Assembly (NCBI GenBank): GCA_002721995.1
Contig: PBMF01000033.1
Coordinates: 1 to 33,370, forward strand
DNA: 33,370 bases
From: Chloroflexota bacterium
GTDB lineage: Bacteria; Chloroflexota; Dehalococcoidia; Lucifugimonadales; UBA3495
Direction of reading: 5' to 3'
The position numbers and the translations under genes were made by a program. The notes under the pieces were generated by a model. It did not search any database. It had not been told where the DNA came from and was given only the letters and a program-made list of their open reading frames with translations. Below, piece after piece: positions 15,385 through 24,023 of this stretch. Position 1 is the first letter of the stretch; every line of letters starts with the position of its first letter.

Positions 15385-16425
15385 GTGGCGGTAGGTTGGG
15401 CGATCATCGGCGCGGGCATGCACCCGCAACAGAAACTGGCGCCGGCCATCGTACTGACACCCGACGCCGAACTCATCGGAGTACTCAGCCGCGACCAGGG
15501 CCGCGCCGACGCCTTTGCCGAGGCCCACGGCGCCAAGGCCGGGTATTCGGACCTGGACGCCCTGCTGGCAGACTCGCGAATAGACGCAGTGTTCGTTTCC
15601 TCGCCCAACGCCGCCCACGTGGGCCACACCCTGGCCGCCGCCAAGGCCGGGAAGCACGTGCTCTCCGAGAAGCCCATGGCCACATCGGTGGAAGATGCCG
15701 CGGCCATGGTTGAAGCGTGCAAGTCCAACGGCGTGAAGCTGGGACTGGGCTTTGAGCTGCGGTTCCACCCCGCCCATCGGGTCGCCAGGGACCTGGTGTC
15801 CCAGGACAAGCTTGGCCGGGTGCGGCTACTCCAGGGCCACTGGGGCCGGGGCGAACGGAAAGAGCCCGAGCACCTGCCCCGCACAGGCCTACGCGACTGG
15901 TGGGAAGACCCGGAGCAGATGGGCGGCGGCTCGGTGATCATGGGACTGGGTGTTCACGTCTTCGACCTGGTCCGGTTCGTAATGCAGCAGGAGGTGACCG
16001 AGGTCTCGGCCATGACCGACGGCCAGACCGACGCCCAGCCCCTGGAGCACATCGCCACGATGGGCCTGCGGCTGGAGGATGGCACCATCGCCAACATCAG
16101 CTGTGGCCGGATGCTGCCCGACACCCTCAACGACTTCACGGTCTACGGCACCGACGGGCGGTTCACCGGCCACGCCACCGTCTGGGAGGCCCGCATGGGC
16201 GACATGGAGGTGGTCAGTGAGACGGTGAACAAGACCGAGGCCTGGGAGTACAACTACCTGGCCAATTTCATCGACGAGATAACCGACTTCCAAGACGCCA
16301 TCAAAGGAGACCGGGAGCCAGCCGCCTCCGGCATCGACGGCCTCAGGTCAACGGAGATCAACTCCGCAGTCATCGAGTCGGCCAAGACGGGCCGCTCGGT
16401 GAAGATTGAGCACAAGAAGGCCTAG
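15385..16425 (+). CDS. Gfo/Idh/MocA family oxidoreductase
   Basis: NAD(P)-dependent sugar or cyclitol oxidoreductase of 346 residues. The N-terminal Rossmann domain has WAIIGAGMHPQQKLAP and VFVSSPNAAHVGHTLAA, followed by the catalytic EKP motif in GKHVLSEKPMA. The C-terminal GFO_IDH_MocA domain has GGGSVIMGLGVHVFDLVRF, where His is the usual catalytic residue. The GTG at 15385 is chosen because GGGAGG lies at 15373-15378; the frame is open much further upstream (from 14995), but that part is antisense to the neighbouring gene. The substrate is not identifiable. The CoA-transferase gene starts about 100 bases downstream. Confidence 0.9.
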   Translation: MAVGWAIIGAGMHPQQKLAPAIVLTPDAELIGVLSRDQGRADAFAEAHGAKAGYSDLDALLADSRIDAVFVSSPNAAHVGHTLAAAKAGKHVLSEKPMATSVEDAAAMVEACKSNGVKLGLGFELRFHPAHRVARDLVSQDKLGRVRLLQGHWGRGERKEPEHLPRTGLRDWWEDPEQMGGGSVIMGLGVHVFDLVRFVMQQEVTEVSAMTDGQTDAQPLEHIATMGLRLEDGTIANISCGRMLPDTLNDFTVYGTDGRFTGHATVWEARMGDMEVVSETVNKTEAWEYNYLANFIDEITDFQDAIKGDREPAASGIDGLRSTEINSAVIESAKTGRSVKIEHKKA

Positions 16426-16527
16426 TCGCAGAATTGGTTGACGGCCCAAGCACCCGTTGCTAGGATTTCCCCAATCCCCGGGTGGAGGCGGTCTCCACCA
16501 AATCCCAAACAACAAGGACTATTTGCC

Positions 16528-18837
16528 ATGACTACCACAGAGCGGACAGAGGCCCAAGGCGCACTGCGCGGAATGCAGGTGCTGGAATTCGGCCAGTACA
16601 TCCCCGGCCCCATGCTGGGCATGCTGCTCTCCGACCAGGGGGCGGACGTGATCAAGGTGGAGCGTCCCGGAGGCGACCCCGCCCGCAGTGAACCGGCCTT
16701 CGCCACCTGGAACCGGGGCAAACGCTCGGTGGTCCTAGACCTGAAGACTCCGGAAGGGCAGGCCTCCGCCCAAGCGCTGGCCAAGAAGGCCGACATCGTC
16801 ATCGAGAACTACCGGCCCGGCGTGGCCGACCGCCTGGGCATCGGCTACGACGCTCTGTCCAAAGAGAACCCCGGCCTGCTCTACTGCTCCATACCCGGCT
16901 TCGGCGAGGACAGTTCCCACCGGAACGAGCGGGGCTGGGAGAGCATCGTCGCCGCATCCACAGGCGTCTATCAGCATGTAGACGGGGCCGATGAACCCCT
17001 GTTCCTGCCCCTGCCCGCAGCCAGCACCTTCGCCGCCCTGGTGTCCGCTGTATCGGTGACCATGGCCGCAGTGGCCCGGGACCGCACCGGCAAGGGACAG
17101 CGCATCGAAGTGCCCATGCACAGCGCCATGTTCTCGGCCATCGGCAGGCACCTGGTCAAGCTATACGACATCAACCCGCCGGACCTTTTCAACCTGCCCA
17201 GAAACGTCATGTCCCACCAGTACCAGTGCGCCGACGGCCGGTATTTCCAGTCCCACGGTATGTACCAGCGGTTCGTAAGCCAGTTTATGACCGCCGCCAA
17301 CCGTCCCGAGTGGGTCGACGAGCTGCAGGCCCTCTACGGCGAGGACGTCCCCGACGAGACCATCGCCATGTGGAAGGACCGGTTCGAGAAGATGTACGCC
17401 GAGCGCACTGCCCTGGAATGGGAGGACGCCATCGCCGAGGCCAAGGGCGTGGGCACCATCTGCAAGACCATCGAGGAATGGCTGGTCCATGAGCACGCCA
17501 TCGCCGGCAAGATGGTCCGTGAGATTGACGACGCCCAGTACGGAAAGATGAAGCAGCCCGGCGTCCAGGTACGCCTGCGGGGCACCCCCGGCGAGATCCA
17601 GGGACGCGCTCCCAAACTGGGTGAGCACACCGACGAGATACTGGCGGAGATCAAGAACGGCTCCGCACCCCTGGCCGCGTCCAAGGCCGGCGGCGAAAGC
17701 ATCATGCACGCCCTGGAGGGCCTCAAGGTCATCGACCTCTGCATCGTGCTGGCCGGTCCCACCTGCGGCCGGACCCTGGGCGAATTCGGCGCCGAGGTCA
17801 TCAAGATCGACGACCCGGCCCGCCCCTACGACGTCGCCGGCAACACCGACGTGAACCGGGGCAAGCGCAGCATCCAGATCAACCTGAAGACCAAAGAGGG
17901 ACTCGAAGTCTTCTACAAGCTGCTGGAGACCGCCGACGTGGTGGTGGAGAACAACCGCAAAAGCAGCCTGGCCCGCCTGGGCATCAGCTACGAGGAGATG
18001 AGCAAGCGCAAGCCCGACATCATCCACGCTTCGCTGAACGCCTTCGGTTACGACGGCCCCTGGAGTGAGCGGCCCGGCTGGGAACAATTGGCCCAGGCGA
18101 CCAGCGGCATCCAGGTGCGGCGCGGCGGCCGGGATTCGGCCCCCCAGTTACTGCCCTACCCCATGAATGACTACGGCACCGGCCTCATGGGCGCCTACGC
18201 GGTGGCCCTGGCCGTCCACGAGCGCAACCGCACCGGCAAAGGGCAGCGGGTGGACAGCGGTCTGGCCCTCACCGCCGGCCTGCTGCAGTCGCCCTACTTC
18301 CTGGACTACGAGGGCTACGTCCGGGACGAGCCCGAGGGCCTGGGCGTCCGTGGTTTCTCAGCCAAGTCCCGGCTCTACAAGGCCGCCGACGGCTGGATGT
18401 TCCTCCACTGTCCGGACGATGAATCCTGGGCCAACCTGGCTAAGCTTTCAGAGTTCTCCAGCGTCGCCGCCAATGGCAATGACGAGGCCCTGACGGAATC
18501 TCTGACCGAGATTCTGGCCGGCAAGGGCCGGGATGAATGGGCCAACTTAATCAATCCCACGGGCGTCAGCGTCATCGCCAACCGCGAGGTCCATCATTTC
18601 CGAGACGACCCCGATATCCGCAAGGCGGGACTCATAGTGGAGCGGGACCATCCCGGCATGGGCAGAGCCGACCATCTGGGCTCGGTCGCCCGTCTGTCCG
18701 AGACTCCCATGCGGGTGGGCCGGCCGACGCCCCTCCTTGGCGCCGAGACCGATGAGATCCTCACCGAGCACGGCTACACCGGGGAGCAGATCGAAGCCAT
18801 GAAACTGTCCGGGGCTGTGGTCCAGCACCAGTCCTAA
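16528..18837 (+). CDS. Tandem (double-domain) class III CaiB/BaiF CoA-transferase
   Basis: A 769-residue protein with two complete family III CoA-transferase domains. The first covers about residues 12-390 (MQVLEFGQYIPGPMLG, NRGKRSVVLDLK, GFGED). The second covers about 392-769 (LKVIDLCIVLAGPTCGR, NRGKRSIQINLK, GYDGPW). Such enzymes move CoA between carboxylic acids through an aspartyl anhydride. The catalytic Asp is present in the second domain (D548 in PMNDYGTG), but the aligned position of the first is Ser (S166 in PAASTFAA). Only the C-terminal half should therefore be catalytic. The start is the ATG at 16528 (MTTTERTEAQG); the upstream extension to 16438 is not family-like. The acid substrates are unknown. 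Confidence 0.9.
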   Translation: MTTTERTEAQGALRGMQVLEFGQYIPGPMLGMLLSDQGADVIKVERPGGDPARSEPAFATWNRGKRSVVLDLKTPEGQASAQALAKKADIVIENYRPGVADRLGIGYDALSKENPGLLYCSIPGFGEDSSHRNERGWESIVAASTGVYQHVDGADEPLFLPLPAASTFAALVSAVSVTMAAVARDRTGKGQRIEVPMHSAMFSAIGRHLVKLYDINPPDLFNLPRNVMSHQYQCADGRYFQSHGMYQRFVSQFMTAANRPEWVDELQALYGEDVPDETIAMWKDRFEKMYAERTALEWEDAIAEAKGVGTICKTIEEWLVHEHAIAGKMVREIDDAQYGKMKQPGVQVRLRGTPGEIQGRAPKLGEHTDEILAEIKNGSAPLAASKAGGESIMHALEGLKVIDLCIVLAGPTCGRTLGEFGAEVIKIDDPARPYDVAGNTDVNRGKRSIQINLKTKEGLEVFYKLLETADVVVENNRKSSLARLGISYEEMSKRKPDIIHASLNAFGYDGPWSERPGWEQLAQATSGIQVRRGGRDSAPQLLPYPMNDYGTGLMGAYAVALAVHERNRTGKGQRVDSGLALTAGLLQSPYFLDYEGYVRDEPEGLGVRGFSAKSRLYKAADGWMFLHCPDDESWANLAKLSEFSSVAANGNDEALTESLTEILAGKGRDEWANLINPTGVSVIANREVHHFRDDPDIRKAGLIVERDHPGMGRADHLGSVARLSETPMRVGRPTPLLGAETDEILTEHGYTGEQIEAMKLSGAVVQHQS

Positions 18838-18848
18838 CGTCGTAACAC

Positions 18849-19280
18849 TTGGAAGATATCTTCCCGTTAACGGCCAGTGACGAGATTGAGATTGCCGTCC
18901 GGCTGCTGCTGGCGGCCCTCTTCGGCGCGGCCATCGGCTACGAACGGCGCAGTGCCGAAAAACCGGCGGGCCTGCGAACCCTATCCCTGGTGGCCGTGGG
19001 CGCAGCCCTGTTCACCGTCGTCTCGGCCTTTGGGTTCGACACCGCCGACCAATCGCGGGTAGCCGCCCAGATCGTCACCGGTGTGGGCTTCCTGGGCGCA
19101 GGGACCATCCTCAGAAGCGGCGTCACCATCTCCGGGTTGACCACCGCCGCCACCATCTGGGCCACGGCCGCCATCGGCATGGCAGTGGGTTCCGGCATGT
19201 ACATCGCCTCGACGGCGGGCACGGTCCTGGTGCTGGTAATCCTCTACCTGTTCGCGCCAGCCAGGGAACACTCGGAATAA
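18849..19280 (+). CDS. MgtC/SapB family membrane protein
   Basis: A 143-residue inner-membrane protein with about four hydrophobic segments. It has the MgtC signature: RLLLAALFGAAIGYERR, KPAGLRTLSLVAVGAALFT, then GVGFLGAGTI and TTAATIWATAAIGMAVG. It lacks the C-terminal ACT-like cytosolic domain of Salmonella MgtC, so it is the short SapB-like form. Family members are tied to magnesium limitation and membrane ATPase regulation, not to transport itself. The TTG start at 18849 is 11 bases after the CoA-transferase stop, which points to co-transcription. Confidence 0.88.
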   Translation: MEDIFPLTASDEIEIAVRLLLAALFGAAIGYERRSAEKPAGLRTLSLVAVGAALFTVVSAFGFDTADQSRVAAQIVTGVGFLGAGTILRSGVTISGLTTAATIWATAAIGMAVGSGMYIASTAGTVLVLVILYLFAPAREHSE

Positions 19281-19291
19281 CCAAGCTAAGA

Positions 19292-19322
19292 CCCAAAAGG
19301 CCTGGTCCAGGTTGGGCTTTTC
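19292..19322 (+). terminator. Probable Rho-independent terminator
   Basis: CCCAA (19292-19296) pairs with TTGGG (19312-19316), and inside it CCTG (19301-19304) pairs with CAGG (19308-19311), with an AAGG bulge on the 5' side. CTTTTC follows. It ends the CoA-transferase/MgtC unit and precedes cysS by about 130 bases. Confidence 0.55.
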
Positions 19323-19449
19323 TCGAACACCGGTCCGCCGTTCCTGTCCGGTTAGCCGCCCAGGCCCCTTTTCCTTATGGCAGCCACGTCTGGAACGTGC
19401 TAAACTGCCCCAACGCCTGCGGGCGTAACCTCAGGTAGAAGAGGTCCCT

Positions 19450-21654
19450 TTGCTCCGCATCTACAACACCCTGGCAAAACGGGTTGAAGAGATTCACCCA
19501 ACCACGCCGGGGCTCATCCAAATGTACACCTGCGGCCCCACCGTGTACCGCGACGCCCACATCGGCAACATGCGAACCTATCTCATGGCCGATTGGGTAC
19601 GCCGCTCTTTGGTGCACAGCGGGCTGGAAGTAAAACACATAAAGAACATCACCGACGTGGGCCACATGCGCCAGGAACTGGTGGAGGCCGGCGGCGACAA
19701 GATGATCATGGCGGCCCTGGCCGAAGGCAAGACGATTCAGGAAATCGCGTCCATGTATTCGGAGCGGTTCCACAGGGACGAGGCCCGTCTCAACATCCTT
19801 GAGGCCCACGAATTCCCCTGGGCCAGCCACCACATCCCAGAGATGCTGACCATGGTGGAGACGTTGGTTAAGAACGGCCACGCCTATGAGAAGGGCGGCA
19901 ACCTCTATTTCGACGTTCCCTCCTTCCAGGACTACGGCAAGCTCTCCCGCAACACCGGCGCCGACCTGCTGGAAGGCGTGCGATCCGAAGCCGACCCCCT
20001 GAAACGCGACCCCAGGGATTTCACGCTGTGGAAGGCCGCCGAAGAGGGCCGGGACGTTAAGTGGGACAGCCCGTGGGGCCCCGGGTTCCCCGGCTGGCAC
20101 ATCGAGTGCTCGGCCATGGCGTCCAAGTACCTGGGAGAGAGTTTCGACATCCACACCGGGGGCATCGACAACGTATTCCCCCACCATGAAGATGAGATTG
20201 CCCAAAGCGAGGCCGCCTTTGGGCATCCCCACGTGAACTACTGGGTCCACGGGCAGCATCTGCTGGCCGACGGCGCCAAGATGGCCAAATCGGCGGGTAA
20301 CGTCTTCCTCATCGAAGAACTCATCGAAAGGGGTTTCTCGCCCCTTTCCTTCCGCTACCTGTGCATGACCATCATGTACCGGCACCGGATGAATTTCACT
20401 TTCACCTCGCTGAAAGCCGCGGAGAAAGCCTTGACCGGGCTGCGCCAGAGGATATGGCTCTGGAGCCAGGAGCCGGAGGTGAACAACCACGGGACAGAGG
20501 TCGAAGAGTACCGGCAACGGTTCTGGAACACGGTGGAAGACGATCTGGACCTGCCCGGCGCTGTGGCCCTGACCTGGGAGATGGTGCGCTCTGAACTGCC
20601 TGGACGCGCTAAGATGGACCTGCTTCTGGAGTTTGATCAGATGTTCGGGCTGGACCTCGACAGGGCTCCGGCGGAACTATCCCCGGCGGCAGAAGTTTCC
20701 GCCGCCCTGAAGACCAGGGCCGGCCACCGGGAAAAGTCAGACTACGCCACCGCCGATTCACTGAGAGGCCAACTCGCCTCGGATGGATATCTGGTGGAAG
20801 ACACCCTCAACGGGACCCGCGCCCGCCCCAAGACTCCGTTGGAACTGAAGCATGAGAAGTGGGCCTCGGTGTCTTCAGCGCGCGAGGTCGAGTCCTATCT
20901 GGACCGGCCTGCCGATCTGGACTTCACCTTCATCCTCAACGCCTATGGGTACCCCAGCGACGTGAAACGGTGTATCGAAGGCATGCTGAACCACACCGGA
21001 GACCATTCGGTGGAAGCCATAGTTATTGACAACGGCTCAACCGACGGCACCGGGGAACTGCTGGAGGAGATGCAGGAGCAGCACCCAGCCCTCCGGGTCA
21101 TCCACTGCGACCACGTCATCGGCGACGCCGCCAGCAAGAACATCGGCCTGATGCAAAGCCGGGGCCGTAACATAGTGGTATTGGATGGGTCCGCTGAGAT
21201 CACCGGCAACATCCTGGACCCGGTCTCGCGCACCCTTGAAGACCCCACGGTGGGGATCTTCGGACCCTGGGGCCTCAGCACCCCCGACATGCAGCACTTC
21301 CACGAAGAAGTTGACGAGGGCGATGCCGACGCCATGCAGGCCTACTGTATGGCCTTCCGCCGCGAAACGGTGAACACCGTGGGTCTGATGCGGGAATGCT
21401 TCCGGTTCTACCGCAATCTGGATATCGACTACTGTTTCCAGTTCAAAGACAAGGGGTTCCGGGTGGTCGCCGACTCCTCTCTGCCCCTGGTCCGGCATGA
21501 ACACCGCCAGTGGACGGAATTGGACGATAATCAGCGGGATGAGCTGAGCCGAAAGAACTTTGGCCGGTTCTTGAAGCGCTGGGGTAACCGTCCTGACCTG
21601 CTCCTGGCGGCCGACGCTGTGGGATTCGAGAACCAGGCCCGCTATCATCACTAG
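19450..21654 (+). CDS. cysS: Cysteinyl-tRNA synthetase fused to a family 2 glycosyltransferase domain
   Basis: Residues 1-460 form a full class I CysRS: C28 in YTCGPTVY, HIGN (37-40), C220 in HIECSAM, H245/E249 in PHHEDE (zinc site), KMAKS (277-281) and the C-terminal EDTLNGTR. After a linker, residues 491-700 look like a GT-A glycosyltransferase 2 domain: FTFILNAYGYPSDVKRCIEGM, IDNGSTDGTGELL (527-539), DAASKNIGLMQSRGRNIVVLDGS and a later CMAFRRETVNTVGL. The usual DxD metal site reads LDGS (578-581), so catalysis by the second domain is uncertain. The reading frame is continuous, with no stop and no good internal start. The TTG at 19450 has GAGG upstream and gives the conserved N-terminus. 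The total of 734 residues is well above the usual 460-500. Confidence 0.93.
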   Translation: MLRIYNTLAKRVEEIHPTTPGLIQMYTCGPTVYRDAHIGNMRTYLMADWVRRSLVHSGLEVKHIKNITDVGHMRQELVEAGGDKMIMAALAEGKTIQEIASMYSERFHRDEARLNILEAHEFPWASHHIPEMLTMVETLVKNGHAYEKGGNLYFDVPSFQDYGKLSRNTGADLLEGVRSEADPLKRDPRDFTLWKAAEEGRDVKWDSPWGPGFPGWHIECSAMASKYLGESFDIHTGGIDNVFPHHEDEIAQSEAAFGHPHVNYWVHGQHLLADGAKMAKSAGNVFLIEELIERGFSPLSFRYLCMTIMYRHRMNFTFTSLKAAEKALTGLRQRIWLWSQEPEVNNHGTEVEEYRQRFWNTVEDDLDLPGAVALTWEMVRSELPGRAKMDLLLEFDQMFGLDLDRAPAELSPAAEVSAALKTRAGHREKSDYATADSLRGQLASDGYLVEDTLNGTRARPKTPLELKHEKWASVSSAREVESYLDRPADLDFTFILNAYGYPSDVKRCIEGMLNHTGDHSVEAIVIDNGSTDGTGELLEEMQEQHPALRVIHCDHVIGDAASKNIGLMQSRGRNIVVLDGSAEITGNILDPVSRTLEDPTVGIFGPWGLSTPDMQHFHEEVDEGDADAMQAYCMAFRRETVNTVGLMRECFRFYRNLDIDYCFQFKDKGFRVVADSSLPLVRHEHRQWTELDDNQRDELSRKNFGRFLKRWGNRPDLLLAADAVGFENQARYHH

Positions 21655-22040
21655 ACCGGTACCGGGTGCGATGATGCCCGATTTGGGAAACAGGGAGGTG
21701 TCGTGGGACTCGGCGGGAAGTTACCCATTTCCTCCGCACCACCAAGGCAGAAGTACCCCTTTCGCCGGTGCTGCGGCCAGCGTTACGATTCCTTTATTCT
21801 ACTTCCGAAATCGGCTGCCTTCGGTATTCGGCACACCGTAGAACACTTCCCAAGGTTCCTGTCCAAATCAGCAATGACATCCCGAAATCGCGAGTGCCCG
21901 CCCGTCTTGGAGACACGATATTTGCCGAGCATTACTATCAGCAACTCAGTCTTGACCATGTGCCTGACTGATGCTAGATTCCGCTCAGGTTCACAGATGA
22001 ATTTCCCGTTCCCCCGCGGCGCCGGTTGGAGCGCCTGACA
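21655..22040. other. 386-base gene-free stretch before meaB
   Basis: No convincing gene, tRNA or repeat was found here. Small open frames at 21703-22038 and 21768-21971 have no recognisable protein features. The base composition becomes less GC-rich than to the left. The only readable element is a promoter at 21952-21980 near its right end. Confidence 0.6.
21952..21980 (+). promoter_or_regulatory. Candidate sigma70 promoter for meaB
   Basis: TTGACC (21952-21957), 17 bases, TAGATT (21975-21980), about 60 bases before the meaB start. Spacing is ideal and both boxes are close to consensus. Confidence 0.5.
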
Positions 22041-23012
22041 ATGTCTGATATTGCTAAAAGATTATTGGCAGGCGAGCAAAGGGCGCTTTCTAGGCTAATC
22101 ACAATGTTAGAGCGGGGAGACCCTGAAGCAGCCGCGACAATGAAGGCGGTGGACGGATATACCGGCAGGGCGTATACGGTGGGAATCACCGGCCCTCCGG
22201 GCGCGGGAAAGAGCACCATTGTAGACCAACTAACGCAGCTGGTGCGAAAGACAGGCCAAACGATTGGCATAATAGCTGTCGATCCGACCAGCCCCTTCAG
22301 CGGCGGCGCCATATTGGGCGACCGCATTCGGATGCAGCGCCACTATCTGGATTCCGGGGTATTCATTCGAAGCGTGGCCACGCGGGGCCAAGCGGGAGGA
22401 CTGCCTCGGGTCGTCAAAAGCATGGTCCGGGCTCTTGACGCCGCCGGAATCGACCTAATCCTGGTCGAGACGGTGGGAGTCGGACAGACCGAACTAGGCA
22501 TCATTAGTGTGGCGGACACAGTGCTGGTAGCGCTGAACCCGGAATCGGGGGATGCCATCCAAACACTGAAAGCGGGAGTGATGGAGATCGCCGACGTTTA
22601 CGTCGTGAACAAGGCGGACCGGGACGGGGCAGACCAAATGGCGACGGCCATTACGGGGATGCTCCAAATGTCCACCATCAGTCCTCAGTGGAGCCCGCCG
22701 GTATTATTGACGACCGCTCATGACGGTCAGGGAATCGAGGACCTGTGGTCACGGATCCAAGACCACCGGAATTTCCTCACCACCAGCGGCAGTCTGGATG
22801 ACCGCCGCGGAACGAAGCGCAAAAGGGAGTTCTTGGAGGCGGTGGAAGAAGTGTTGTCCCAGCGGCTTCGCGATCGGGTGGAAAGCGACCCTGGCCTAAT
22901 AGCCACTCTGGAAGAAGTGTCGGGAAAAGAGACAGACCCGTACTCCGCAGCTTTGGAGTATCTGGACTCTCATCCCTTGTCGTCAAACAAACCGGACGCC
23001 CACGGAACATGA
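22041..23012 (+). CDS. meaB: MeaB/ArgK-type G3E GTPase (methylmalonyl-CoA mutase-associated)
   Basis: A 323-residue P-loop GTPase. Walker A is GPPGAGKS (51-58); downstream are IIAVDPTSPFSGGAILGDRIRM, FIRSVATRGQAGGL, LILVETVGVGQTE (Walker B region) and VVNKADRDGAD (NKxD base specificity). This is the MeaB signature. MeaB gates cobalamin loading and protects B12-dependent acyl-CoA mutases. No mutase gene lies in the window, so the partner must be elsewhere. The ATG at 22041 has GGAG 10 bases upstream; a TTG at 22026 is also possible. Codon use is less GC-rich than in the histidine operon, with ATA and TTA codons. A 7-base inverted repeat (23016-23022 and 23049-23055) lies just after the stop. 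Confidence 0.93.
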   Translation: MSDIAKRLLAGEQRALSRLITMLERGDPEAAATMKAVDGYTGRAYTVGITGPPGAGKSTIVDQLTQLVRKTGQTIGIIAVDPTSPFSGGAILGDRIRMQRHYLDSGVFIRSVATRGQAGGLPRVVKSMVRALDAAGIDLILVETVGVGQTELGIISVADTVLVALNPESGDAIQTLKAGVMEIADVYVVNKADRDGADQMATAITGMLQMSTISPQWSPPVLLTTAHDGQGIEDLWSRIQDHRNFLTTSGSLDDRRGTKRKREFLEAVEEVLSQRLRDRVESDPGLIATLEEVSGKETDPYSAALEYLDSHPLSSNKPDAHGT

Positions 23013-23115
23013 GTAGCACGGCTGTGTAGCTCCACTGGAATCCCTCAGGCCGTGCGGACGCACCCTAGCGCAAACGGGGGGATACCTATTCCGATTCACG
23101 GAGGTGGAGAACATA

Positions 23116-23754
23116 ATGTCAGTCTTGGGAGTCGATTTACGGGCATCCAATAAAAAGCCCTCTGCGGCAGCAATATTAGATTCAGATTCGCGATTGACCT
23201 GGCTTGGCTCATTTCACGAGGATATAGAACTGGCCAAGATGGTGAAACAGGAACGGCCTGACCTGGTCGCCATCGGCGCACCGCTCAACCTGCCATCCGG
23301 GTTTTGCTGTCTGGACCCTTCATGTGATTGCCGGTTCTCGGTGCCGGAAAGAAAGGGCCGGTTGTTGGAACTGGAACTGGCCAAGATGGGGATCAGCTGT
23401 TTCTACACAAATAAAGGTTCCATCATCAGGGACCTGATCTACCGGGGGATGCGTCTTAGCCACGGCCTCATGTCCGCCGGCTATAACGTAATCGAGGTCT
23501 ATCCCCACGCCACCAAGACGGTGCTTTTTGGCGACAAGGTTCCGCCAAAGAATAGCTCCGCCAGCGTGAGCTATATGATCGGTCATCTGGCGCCCTTGGT
23601 CTCAGGAACGGAGCACTACGCCGACGACCTGGACCGGAATGCCTGCGATGCAATAATCAACGCGTACACCGGCCAGTTACACTCAACCTCCAACACCGAT
23701 GTCCTGGGAGACCCGGACGAAGGAATACTGGTACTACCAAAACTACCCAACTAA
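23116..23754 (+). CDS. DUF429 family protein (predicted RNase H-like fold)
   Basis: A 212-residue protein that matches DUF429: VLGVDLRASNKKPSAAAIL at the start, LVAIGAPLNLPSG, the Cys-rich segment FCCLDPSCDCRF, VIEVYPHATKTVLFG and DDLDRNACDAIINAYTG. The fold is predicted to resemble RNase H, with acidic residues at the ends of strands 1 and 4 and in the last helix. The strand 4 Asp of the usual IDAPL block is Gly here, so nuclease activity is doubtful. The ATG at 23116 has GTGGAGA close upstream; a GTG at 23104 is possible. Its function is unknown. It follows meaB by about 100 bases and shares its base composition. Confidence 0.75.
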   Translation: MSVLGVDLRASNKKPSAAAILDSDSRLTWLGSFHEDIELAKMVKQERPDLVAIGAPLNLPSGFCCLDPSCDCRFSVPERKGRLLELELAKMGISCFYTNKGSIIRDLIYRGMRLSHGLMSAGYNVIEVYPHATKTVLFGDKVPPKNSSASVSYMIGHLAPLVSGTEHYADDLDRNACDAIINAYTGQLHSTSNTDVLGDPDEGILVLPKLPN

Positions 23755-24023
23755 CAACCCTAAAACGGAAATCAAAATGCCCATGACAGGACGTTACGCC
23801 CGGCCATGGGGATATCTTTTACCCCGGCATTTGGAGCTGACTCGCCCAGACCAACGTGGCCCGGTGCATCGGATTAGGGGCCGGATGTCCCATTACTTGG
23901 GGGCACATTGAGGCTTGTCCCACCTCTGGCAGGAACCTATGGTGGGATGGGAAGAGGCTGGGTGGATGCATCCCATATCCAGCCGGCCATCTTTCTCTAG
24001 GCCATTCAGAGGAGGTGTGAAAA

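Noticed and set aside
19375-20517. 380-codon minus-strand frame opposite cysS
   Set aside because: Antisense shadow of conserved CysRS motifs.
23755-24023. Possible structured RNA before hpf
   Set aside because: Only short, imperfect stems such as ATGGGA/TCCCAT were seen; no known riboswitch or tRNA pattern.
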